Positions 1-5,845 of a DNA stretch of 10,024 bases are shown here, piece by piece; position 1 is the stretch's first letter, and every line of letters starts with the position of its first letter. A model generated the notes under the pieces. It saw only the letters and a list, made by a program, of their open reading frames with translations, did not search any database and was not told where the DNA came from. The position numbers were made by a program, and so were the translations under genes. The stretch is from an uncultured Bacillota bacterium. GTDB taxonomy: Bacteria > Bacillota_I > Bacilli_A > Erysipelotrichales > Erysipelotrichaceae. The stretch is taken from contig CASEHR010000013.1 in assembly GCA_949287785.1 (NCBI GenBank), positions 1-10,024 of the forward strand, in the 5' to 3' direction.

Positions 1-198
1 AGCGAACATATCGCTCATCTCGTCATAATAGGCATCAAACTCTTCTTCACTTGTCACATAGGCATTCAATTGACACATCGTGTCAAAACCACACTGCAGG
101 TTGACCTTATTCATCAGGGTGTATTCTTCTTTTTGATCACATGCCGCTAAACTCATCAGCATTAAGGCGATGATCGATATCTTCAATATTTTCATCAT
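1..198 (-). CDS. apbE: ApbE-like FAD:protein FMN transferase lipoprotein (5' part only)
   Basis: The first 66 codons are present and the rest lies beyond base 1. The protein starts MMKILKISIIALMLMSLAAC, a lipoprotein signal peptide with lipobox LAAC and lipidated Cys20, so the mature enzyme should sit on the outer face of the membrane. Residues 38-66 (GFDTMCQLNAYVTSEEEFDA and on) match the N-terminal strand-helix pattern of ApbE proteins, where a conserved F/M-D-T is followed by a segment like SEEEFD. ApbE takes FMN from FAD and joins it by a phosphoester bond to Thr in SGAT-type motifs. Its divergent neighbours encode such targets (RnfD, RnfG), which strengthens the call. A GAGGAG ribosome site at 202-207 precedes two adjacent ATGs at 198 and 195; either may be used. 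The catalytic domain is outside the window, so the name rests on a short stretch plus context. Confidence 0.75.
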   Translation of the reverse strand, partial: MMKILKISIIALMLMSLAACDQKEEYTLMNKVNLQCGFDTMCQLNAYVTSEEEFDAYYDEMSDMFA

Positions 199-359
199 TA
201 GCTCCTCTAAGTTCAGTATGGAAAGAATATCATCAGTATTTATTCACGAGTTTCAGAACCTGCTGAAAAACAATGCTTTTTATCTTTTTCTTTCATACCT
301 TAGAAATTATAACAGGATTATGATAATATAATAAAGTTAAAGTTTTAAGGAGGGAAAGT
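199..359. promoter_or_regulatory. Divergent intergenic region between apbE and the rnf operon
   Basis: This 161-base spacer separates two divergent gene starts, so it must hold promoters in both directions. On the + strand an AT-rich block at 319-332 contains TATAAT (327-332) and an overlapping GATAAT (322-327). No good -35 box is placed for either; TTAGAA at 300-305 is 16 bases before GATAAT but matches the consensus at only three positions. A strong AAGGAGGG (347-354) then serves rnfC with 5 bases of spacing. No convincing promoter was found for apbE on the other strand. Shared control of the flavinylating enzyme and its targets is an inference from the arrangement. Confidence 0.5.
251..268. 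repeat. Small inverted repeat in the divergent apbE-rnfC spacer
   Basis: TTTCAG (251-256) and CTGAAA (263-268) are perfect complements around the 6-base centre AACCTG. The site lies about 50 bases upstream of the likely rnfC -10 region and about 50 bases upstream of the apbE start. It could be an operator for a dimeric regulator. A 6-bp palindrome is short enough to occur by chance, and it does not match a regulator site that I recognise. Confidence 0.3.
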
Positions 360-1646
360 ATGTCATTTTTGATTGGACCAATGCAAAAACACTTAAATGG
401 CCATAAAGAATTGACTGCTCATAACGAGATCCTGGAACTGCCTGTCCAGGCGAAGGTATATATTCCTTTAGCGATGGGCAATGCCAAGATCGATGTGTTA
501 GTCAAAGAAGATGATCATGTCAAAGTTGGTACGCAAATTGCGGCTAGAAATGACCATTTCTATGTGCCTATCTTTGCATCGGTATCCGGTAAAGTTCTCG
601 GTGTCGAAAAGAGAATGGGATCAAATCTAAGACCATGTGACCATTTAGTCATTGAAAACGATGGTAAGATGGAAATAGAAGACGGTATGTCAACGCTCAG
701 TTTAGACGCTGACGGAGAATCGATCATCGCTTTCATGAAGGAAAAAGGACTGGTCGGATGCGGAGGAGCCGGATTCCCGACATATGTCAAATATCAAACA
801 GATAAATGTGAGACTTTGATCATCAACGCTGTCGAATGTGAGCCGTACATTACTGCTGATGCTCAGACGATCGAGCATCACATGGATGATTTCCGCCGTG
901 GTGTAATTGCGATGTTCAAAGCTTCGAAAGCAAAGAAATGCTTAGTTGGCATCAAAGAGACGAAAAAGGAATTGATTCCTAAGCTCGTTGAGCTTTTTAA
1001 AGATCAGGATCAGATCACGGTAACACCGGTCAAGGATGTTTACCCGATGGGTTGGGAAAGAACACTCCTTTATGAATTGGTGCATAAGCGTTATGACAAA
1101 TTGCCGATCGAAGTAGGTTGTATCGTATCTAACGCGACAACAGCGATTAGACTTGGTATGGCTATGGAGACAGGTATGCCGATCGTCGATAAGATCGTCA
1201 CCGTATCGGGTGATGCGGTCAAAGAACCGCACAATGTTCACTGTCCGGTCGGAACGCCGTTCAGTGTTTTGATCGATGCCTGCGGCGGTTATACGAAAGA
1301 TACGATCGAGCTTGTTGCCGGCGGACCAATGATGGGCGGCGCAGTCACTAAAGATGAGGTCTGTGTCGGTCTTGCGACTAATGCTGTTACTGTTTTAGAA
1401 CATAAAGATGTCAAGAGCATCAGCTGTCTGCGCTGCGGTCAGTGTGTAGATCACTGCCCGAGCGGCTTGCAACCGGTCAATATCAGCAATGCTTTCAAAG
1501 CCAATGATATCGATCGTCTGGAAAAACTAAGACCGATGGATTGTATCGAATGCGGTATGTGCACATATATCTGTCCATCAAAGATCGAAGTTACGGAAAA
1601 CGTCAGAAAAGCTAAACGGATGATGGCTTTGCGCGTTAAGAAATAG
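360..1646 (+). CDS. rnfC: Rnf complex subunit RnfC
   Basis: RnfC is the cytoplasmic, membrane-associated subunit of the ion-translocating ferredoxin:NAD+ oxidoreductase; it binds NAD(H) and FMN and carries two [4Fe-4S] clusters. The 428-residue protein has the RnfC N-terminal barrel-like domain (about 1-110), then the Nqo1-like nucleotide-binding loop GLVGCGGAGFP at 130-140 and VECEPY shortly after. The C-terminal part holds two complete CxxCxxCxxxCP motifs: Cys356, 359, 362, 366 and Cys395, 398, 401, 405. The length is normal for Firmicutes; the long Ala/Lys-rich tail of enterobacterial RsxC is missing. The ATG at 360 is fixed by AAGGAGGG five bases upstream and by the conserved N-terminus. 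It is the first gene of the operon, and rnfD follows after 11 bases. Confidence 0.97.
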   Translation: MSFLIGPMQKHLNGHKELTAHNEILELPVQAKVYIPLAMGNAKIDVLVKEDDHVKVGTQIAARNDHFYVPIFASVSGKVLGVEKRMGSNLRPCDHLVIENDGKMEIEDGMSTLSLDADGESIIAFMKEKGLVGCGGAGFPTYVKYQTDKCETLIINAVECEPYITADAQTIEHHMDDFRRGVIAMFKASKAKKCLVGIKETKKELIPKLVELFKDQDQITVTPVKDVYPMGWERTLLYELVHKRYDKLPIEVGCIVSNATTAIRLGMAMETGMPIVDKIVTVSGDAVKEPHNVHCPVGTPFSVLIDACGGYTKDTIELVAGGPMMGGAVTKDEVCVGLATNAVTVLEHKDVKSISCLRCGQCVDHCPSGLQPVNISNAFKANDIDRLEKLRPMDCIECGMCTYICPSKIEVTENVRKAKRMMALRVKK

Positions 1647-1657
1647 GGGGATCAATA

Positions 1658-3511
1658 ATGGAATTAAAATTTAAGGCGGCACCACATTACCGTCAGAAGT
1701 TATCGACCCAGAGAATAATGTGGGATCTGACGCTTGGCTTATTGGTCGTATATGCTTTCGGCCTCTACAATTCATTTACTTTAGGCCAGGCCTATCTGAC
1801 AAATGCCATCGTCTTGATGGTCACATCGATTCTCGTTGCTTTAGTGACGGAAGCGGTGTGGGCGCTTTGTACAAAGAAGCCGGTCGTCAGTTATCTTCTG
1901 AGCTCATTCGGATGGATCACCGCAATAATCCTGACGCTCATGGTGCCGGTCAATACCGAACCATATGCTCTTGGTGTTGCGACATTCTTATGTATTTTCT
2001 TCGGTAAGCTTGTCTTTGGCGGCTTTGGTCAGAATATATTCAACCCGGCAGCGGTCGGAAGAGCGATCATCTTCGCTAGTTTTGCCGGCAGTATCTCTAG
2101 TGATCTGGTCACATCGGCTACACCGACGACAACGATGAACTCTGCCGGTTGGGCACTGTTCGGGGAAGGATTCAATACCTTTTTAAGTGATTTCGGCGGT
2201 ATCAGTAACCTGTTTGTCGGTAGCTACAGCGGCGCTTTAGGTGAGACAAGTGCACTGGTGATCTTGCTTGTCGGTGTTTATCTTGTCATCAGGGAAGTCA
2301 TCGACTGGCGTATTCCGGTAACTTATATCGGTGTCATCTTTGTCGGGACACTCTTGATCGGCATGTATACTGGTGCCGGTGTAAATTATGCGCTGTTCAG
2401 CATCTTAACGGGTGGCGTCATGTTCGGTGCGGTATTCATGCTTACCGATCCGGTCACAAGTCCTAATACGCGCGCCGGTAAGATCGTCTTTGCGGCATTG
2501 GCAGGTTTTCTGACGGTTCTGATCCGTTTCTGTGCCAACTATCCGGAAGGCGTCTTGTTCTCGATCTTGCTTGTCAATATCCTTACACCGGTGATCGATA
2601 AGATCTTTGATGGTAAACAGGTATTGCGTGAAAAGAAGAATCTGACGATCGTTTCCGGTACTGTAATTGCTGTTGTGGCGCTTATCTTCGCTCTTGGCTT
2701 CACTCTGACGCCTACTGAGTCATATCGCAGTATCAATGTACCTACCGGAGAAACGATCAATCTGAGTGATGATTACAGTGACTATCGTGCGCAGTTGGTA
2801 TCACAGGATGGCAATACTTATGTCATAGATGTCAGAGGCTTCGGTCTCATCGATCCGGATGGTATCGCCAGCGGCAGCGGTCATACATATGAAAGAAACG
2901 TCATTACGGTGACTGTTGATCCGGATACACAAACAGTTACGGATATCGAGTTTACGACATTCGGTGATACAGTCGGTTTCGGTGTTGTTTGTCTTGAAGA
3001 TATTTTCATGAATCAATTCATCGATTCCGGTCTTGAATCTGATGTAAATTGTGTAACGGGAGCTACATATACATCCAAGTCAGTAGCGGCAGCTGTCAAG
3101 TTAGCCTTGAATGGTGGTGTAAGCTACAACAAAGGCGGCGAAGCAGCGATCGGCGATGATTACAGTGATTACCGTGCTGAAGTTACCGAAAATGAAGATG
3201 GTTCTTACCATGTAACAGTCAGAGGCTTCGGTCTCATCGATCCGGACGGTATCGCCAGCGGCAGCGGTCATACATATTCACGGAATGAATTTGATATCGT
3301 CATCAATGACGACGGTACAGTCGGAAGTGTTAAGTTCAGTACATTCGGTGATACAGTTGGTTTTGGTGATAAGTGCCAGGATCAGGGTTACCTCGATCAT
3401 TTTGTCGGCAAGACACTTGATGACAATGCTGATCTCATCTCGACAGCAACCTGGACATCTAACTCTGTCGTAGCTGCTGTCAATGCTGCACTGAATGCAG
3501 CTAATCAATAG
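1658..3511 (+). CDS. rnfD: RnfD fused to two C-terminal FMN-binding domains
   Basis: RnfD is a polytopic membrane subunit with covalent FMN, homologous to NqrB. At 617 residues it is nearly twice the usual size of about 310-350. Residues about 20-325 form the core, with some ten hydrophobic helices, NPAAVGRA near 129-136 and the flavinylation site TSATP, where Thr155 is the expected FMN acceptor. A further helix (about 332-352) should move the C-terminus outside the membrane. Two FMN_bind-type domains follow, starting at Asp371 and Asp500, both with RGFGLIDPDGIASGSGHTY and TFGDTVGFG. Domain 1 has VTGATYTS (Thr470 the likely FMN site); domain 2 has STATWTS (Thr598), with the usual Gly replaced by Thr. 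The reading frame is unbroken, so the fusion looks genuine. The ribosome site AGGGGG at 1645-1650 overlaps the rnfC stop codon. The core assignment is firm; the role of the tail is inferred. Confidence 0.95.
   Translation: MELKFKAAPHYRQKLSTQRIMWDLTLGLLVVYAFGLYNSFTLGQAYLTNAIVLMVTSILVALVTEAVWALCTKKPVVSYLLSSFGWITAIILTLMVPVNTEPYALGVATFLCIFFGKLVFGGFGQNIFNPAAVGRAIIFASFAGSISSDLVTSATPTTTMNSAGWALFGEGFNTFLSDFGGISNLFVGSYSGALGETSALVILLVGVYLVIREVIDWRIPVTYIGVIFVGTLLIGMYTGAGVNYALFSILTGGVMFGAVFMLTDPVTSPNTRAGKIVFAALAGFLTVLIRFCANYPEGVLFSILLVNILTPVIDKIFDGKQVLREKKNLTIVSGTVIAVVALIFALGFTLTPTESYRSINVPTGETINLSDDYSDYRAQLVSQDGNTYVIDVRGFGLIDPDGIASGSGHTYERNVITVTVDPDTQTVTDIEFTTFGDTVGFGVVCLEDIFMNQFIDSGLESDVNCVTGATYTSKSVAAAVKLALNGGVSYNKGGEAAIGDDYSDYRAEVTENEDGSYHVTVRGFGLIDPDGIASGSGHTYSRNEFDIVINDDGTVGSVKFSTFGDTVGFGDKCQDQGYLDHFVGKTLDDNADLISTATWTSNSVVAAVNAALNAANQ
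2768..3508 (+). repeat. Tandem duplication encoding the two FMN-binding domains of RnfD
   Basis: Two in-frame copies start at 2768 and 3155, a period of 387 bases (129 codons). The most conserved block, 2831-2890 against 3218-3277, differs at one base in 60 (T2860 versus C3247), including identical choices at almost every silent position. The flanking parts of the domains differ much more in both DNA and protein. A second block around TTCGGTGATACAGT is also nearly identical. This pattern suggests a duplication of moderate age with one segment kept alike by gene conversion or recent recombination. Confidence 0.9.
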
Positions 3512-3522
3512 GAGGTAAGATA

Positions 3523-4035
3523 ATGAAAAAAGCATTACAATTAGTCCTCTTTTTAGGAATTATCGCGATGATATCCGGTGTGGCTGTCGGTTATGTCAAC
3601 AGCATCACCGAACCGATTATCCAGGATAATCTCTTGGCAAATGAGATCACTAACCTCGAAGCTATGTATCCGGGTGCTGAATTCGCTGCCTTGGAAGTCA
3701 GTGATGACAGCGGTTATGTTCAGGGTGCTTATGAAGTTGTCGGTGAAGGATATGCTGTCAAGATCCAGACGACCGGTTATAACTCATCAACACCGATCAT
3801 CGCTTTAGTCGGTTTTGACAACGAGGGAACAATTACAGGTCTCATGGCCATTCAACAGCAGGAGACAGATGGTTTTGGTACCAAGTGTTTCGAAGATGGC
3901 AATGTTGATGCATTGTATGTCGGCAAGACCCTGGATGAAACAGTTGATCTTTTGAGCGGTGCAACAGTAACCAGTACGGCGCTGCAAAATGCGATCAGTG
4001 CTGCCCAAGCGGTTGTATCCGGGCTTGTCGGTTAA
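3523..4035 (+). CDS. rnfG: Rnf complex subunit RnfG (covalent-FMN protein)
   Basis: RnfG is a single-span membrane protein whose FMN-binding domain lies outside the membrane and passes electrons to or from the RnfD flavin. This 170-residue protein has one N-terminal helix (about 5-25), a region ending in a conserved-looking ETDGFGTKC, and the flavinylation motif LSGATVTST, where Thr148 is the expected phosphoester-linked FMN site. It is slightly shorter than many RnfG proteins (about 180-210). The start is set by AGGAGG immediately after the rnfD stop (3512-3517, 5 bases of spacing). The domain shares the fold and motif with the two domains at the end of RnfD, but its sequence is clearly different from them, so it is not the direct source of that duplication. 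Confidence 0.95.
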   Translation: MKKALQLVLFLGIIAMISGVAVGYVNSITEPIIQDNLLANEITNLEAMYPGAEFAALEVSDDSGYVQGAYEVVGEGYAVKIQTTGYNSSTPIIALVGFDNEGTITGLMAIQQQETDGFGTKCFEDGNVDALYVGKTLDETVDLLSGATVTSTALQNAISAAQAVVSGLVG

Positions 4036-4040
4036 GGAGG
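4035..4040 (+). promoter_or_regulatory. Ribosome binding site that decides the rnfE start
   Basis: AGGAGG overlaps the last base of the rnfG stop codon. It is 7 bases from ATG 4048, a normal distance, but only 1 base from the in-frame GTG at 4042. ATG 4048 is therefore the better start. Confidence 0.8.
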
Positions 4041-4047
4041 AGTGAAT

Positions 4048-4686
4048 ATGTGGCAAAACTTTAAAAATGGTTTTATCAAAGAGAATCCGGTCTTCGGCTT
4101 ATACCTCGGTATGTGTTCAGCCTTAGCGATCTCAACGAGCTTGAACAATGCGATCGGTATGGGTGCGTGTGTTACTCTGGTTCTGATCTGTTCGAATATC
4201 ATCGTCAGCCTGATCCGCAAGATCACGCCTGATGAGATCAGGATCCCGGTATACATCGTCGTTATTGCATCTTTGGTCACGCTTGTCGAGATGATCGTTC
4301 ATGCGTTTATGCCGGAGCTCTATACATCGTTGGGTGTCTTCTTAGGTCTCATCGTCGTCAACTGTATCATTCTTGGCAGAGCAGAAGCTTTTGCCAGCAA
4401 GAACGGTGTCGGCGCCAGTGCGATTGATGGTCTGGGTATGGGTCTTGGATATACATTTGCTCTGTTGCTTATCTCGGTTGTTCGTGAATTCCTGACGACA
4501 GCCGGTCTGAGCTTTGTAAATCCTTTTGATTCGACACAGGTCATCTTCTCATTCACGATCGAGGCGCTTGAACCTTATACGATCTCATTGTTTGGCGCCA
4601 GTGTCGGTGCATTCTTAACGTTCGCATGCTTTGCAGCTCTGTTTGCTGTCTTACGTGAGCGGGCAAATAAAAAGGAGGCTAAATAA
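4048..4686 (+). CDS. rnfE: Rnf complex subunit RnfE
   Basis: RnfE is an integral membrane subunit homologous to NqrD and pairs with RnfA in an inverted arrangement. Starting at ATG 4048 it has 212 residues and about six hydrophobic helices. The two half-membrane motifs that supply cysteines to the shared intramembrane iron-sulfur centre are present: LGMCSALAIS (Cys23) and VVNCIILGR (Cys106). NAIGMG after the first motif recurs in RnfA, as expected for these paralogues. The conserved segment AEAFASKNGVGASAIDGLGM is typical of RnfE/NqrD. The stop is 2 bases before the rnfA start, and the rnfA ribosome site lies inside this gene, so translation of the two is probably linked. Confidence 0.96.
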   Translation: MWQNFKNGFIKENPVFGLYLGMCSALAISTSLNNAIGMGACVTLVLICSNIIVSLIRKITPDEIRIPVYIVVIASLVTLVEMIVHAFMPELYTSLGVFLGLIVVNCIILGRAEAFASKNGVGASAIDGLGMGLGYTFALLLISVVREFLTTAGLSFVNPFDSTQVIFSFTIEALEPYTISLFGASVGAFLTFACFAALFAVLRERANKKEAK

Positions 4687-4688
4687 TC

Positions 4689-5264
4689 ATGATGGAATTG
4701 TTTTCATTAGCCCTTGGTGCAGTTTTGGTCAATAACGTCGTATTATCAAAGTTCTTAGGTATCTGCCCATTTTTAGGTGTATCCAAGTCGAGTAAGAATG
4801 CGATCGGTATGGGATTGGCAGTTATCTTTGTCATCTTCGGCGCTTCTCTTATCACATATGCGTTGTATTATCTCGTGCTTGAACCTTTGAACATCGAGTA
4901 TATGCAGCTTATCACCTTTATCTTGGTCATTGCGACATTTGTCCAATTCATCGAGATGTTCATTAAGAAGTACAGTGCCGGCCTTTACAAGGCATTGGGT
5001 ATTTATTTACCACTGATCACAACCAACTGTGTAGTCTTGTTTGTCGCTCAGGATAATATTACTCAAGGCTATAACTTAGCGGAAACGATCGTCAATTCGA
5101 TCGCTGTCCCAGCCGGATTCATGCTTGTATTGTATTTATTCTCTTGCTTGCGCGAGAGATTAGACAGTGCAGATACGCCAAAGGCCTTTAAAGGCAATCC
5201 GATCGCGCTTGTAACTGCCGGTCTGATGGCTTTAGCATTCAGTGCCTTTGCAGGTATCGTTTAA
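4689..5264 (+). CDS. rnfA: Rnf complex subunit RnfA
   Basis: RnfA is the NqrE homologue and the partner of RnfE. The 191-residue protein has about six membrane helices and the typical start NNVVLSKFLGICPFLGVS, with Cys26, followed later by LITTNCVVLF, with Cys114. Together with Cys23 and Cys106 of RnfE these give the four ligands expected for the iron-sulfur centre buried in the membrane. The length is standard for the family. AAAGGAGG at 4671-4678 is 10 bases from ATG 4689 and 13 from ATG 4692, so the first ATG is preferred. The TAA stop shares its last base with the ATG of the next small gene (TAATG), which implies coupled translation. Confidence 0.96.
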   Translation: MMELFSLALGAVLVNNVVLSKFLGICPFLGVSKSSKNAIGMGLAVIFVIFGASLITYALYYLVLEPLNIEYMQLITFILVIATFVQFIEMFIKKYSAGLYKALGIYLPLITTNCVVLFVAQDNITQGYNLAETIVNSIAVPAGFMLVLYLFSCLRERLDSADTPKAFKGNPIALVTAGLMALAFSAFAGIV

Positions 5265-5452
5265 TGACGATCCTGTATGGAATGATCTTTATCATCGTCC
5301 TTGGCAGTATTTATGTATTGGGTTATTACTTCAATCATAAAACACCTAAACCAAAGGGCTGTGAAGGTCTTACATCAGCTTGTGAAGGTTGTCATGTAAC
5401 ATCGTGTGACAACAATCCGGCCAATCGATATGAGGAGATAAAAAATGGGTAA
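5264..5452 (+). CDS. NqrM-like small Cys-rich membrane protein, possible Rnf maturation factor
   Basis: The 62-residue protein has one N-terminal membrane helix (about 5-23) and a short tail with four cysteines: Cys33, 40, 43 and 48 (C-x6-C-x2-C-x4-C), beginning GCEGL. This layout resembles NqrM (formerly DUF539), a single-helix protein with a CGGL-type start and a cluster of cysteines, needed in Vibrio to mature Na+-NQR, apparently by supplying iron to the NqrD/NqrE centre. RnfE and RnfA are the homologues of NqrD and NqrE, and this gene directly follows rnfA with a TAATG overlap and overlaps rnfB by 8 bases. A weaker alternative is the FeoB-associated Cys-rich protein family, which looks similar at this size. 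I see no good ribosome site of its own, so it probably relies on ribosomes finishing rnfA. The gene is well supported; the function is inference. Confidence 0.8.
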   Translation: MTILYGMIFIIVLGSIYVLGYYFNHKTPKPKGCEGLTSACEGCHVTSCDNNPANRYEEIKNG

Positions 5453-5762
5453 TTTATTAAATGTCGTTTTAGTGATGCTAGTACTGGGTTGTGTTATGGG
5501 TCTAATATTATTCATCGCTTCTGTAGCATTCCATGTTGAAGTCGATGAAAGGGAAGACAAGGTTACCGGTATGCTGCCTGGCTACAACTGCGGTGCTTGC
5601 GGTTATCCCGGCTGCAGTGGTTTGGCTAAGGCGCTTGTCAGCGGAGAGACCGATCTTGTCAGTTGCAAACCGTGCAAACCTGATCAAAGAGCGGCTATCG
5701 TTGATTATTTAAACAACGCTACCGGTCCAAACGGTGAAAAGGTCACTGTAAAATCGATATAA
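5445..5762 (+). CDS. rnfB: Short RnfB with one iron-sulfur domain only
   Basis: RnfB normally accepts electrons from ferredoxin through a C-terminal domain with at least two [4Fe-4S] clusters. This version has 105 residues against the usual 180 to 330. It keeps the N-terminal membrane helix (about 5-29) and the next domain, with LPGYNCGACGYPGC and cluster ligands Cys49, 52, 57 and 74; Cys77 in CKPC is extra. It ends at TVKSI, about where the ferredoxin domain would begin. No CxxCxxCxxxCP coding appears downstream, and a strong terminator follows within a few bases, so this looks like a natural short protein and not a frameshift. GAGGAG at 5432-5437, with 7 bases of spacing, sets the ATG at 5445. 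Identity is secure; whether it still takes electrons from ferredoxin is open. Confidence 0.9.
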   Translation: MGNLLNVVLVMLVLGCVMGLILFIASVAFHVEVDEREDKVTGMLPGYNCGACGYPGCSGLAKALVSGETDLVSCKPCKPDQRAAIVDYLNNATGPNGEKVTVKSI

Positions 5763-5766
5763 TCAC

Positions 5767-5798
5767 AAACGTACGGTCAGATGATCGTACGTTTTTTT
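5767..5798 (+). terminator. Intrinsic terminator of the rnf operon
   Basis: AAACGTACGGTC (5767-5778) pairs with GATCGTACGTTT (5783-5794) to give a 12-bp stem with one G-T wobble and the loop AGAT. A run of seven T follows at 5792-5798. It starts 5 bases after the rnfB stop, so it closes the operon. Confidence 0.93.
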
Positions 5799-5845
5799 AA
5801 GGGTTTTTTCTTGTTTATGACTTATATGATGTGGAGGGATAAGTT

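Noticed and set aside
942..1241. Open frame on the - strand inside rnfC
   Set aside because: It lies wholly opposite a conserved gene, has no ribosome site and shows no recognisable protein features.
2768..3508. Repeat in rnfD as a mobile element or CRISPR array
   Set aside because: The period is 387 bases, the copies are in frame and encode matching protein domains; it is a domain duplication.
3278..3535. Open frame on the - strand opposite the end of rnfD
   Set aside because: It mirrors the coding strand of the second FMN domain and spans the rnfD-rnfG junction; nothing supports it.
4042..4047. GTG at 4042 as the start of rnfE
   Set aside because: It is 1 base from the AGGAGG site; ATG 4048 has the proper 7-base spacing.
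5445..5845. Frameshifted or truncated rnfB with the ferredoxin domain in another frame
   Set aside because: No CxxCxxCxxxCP coding is found in any frame after 5762, and a strong terminator starts 5 bases after the stop.
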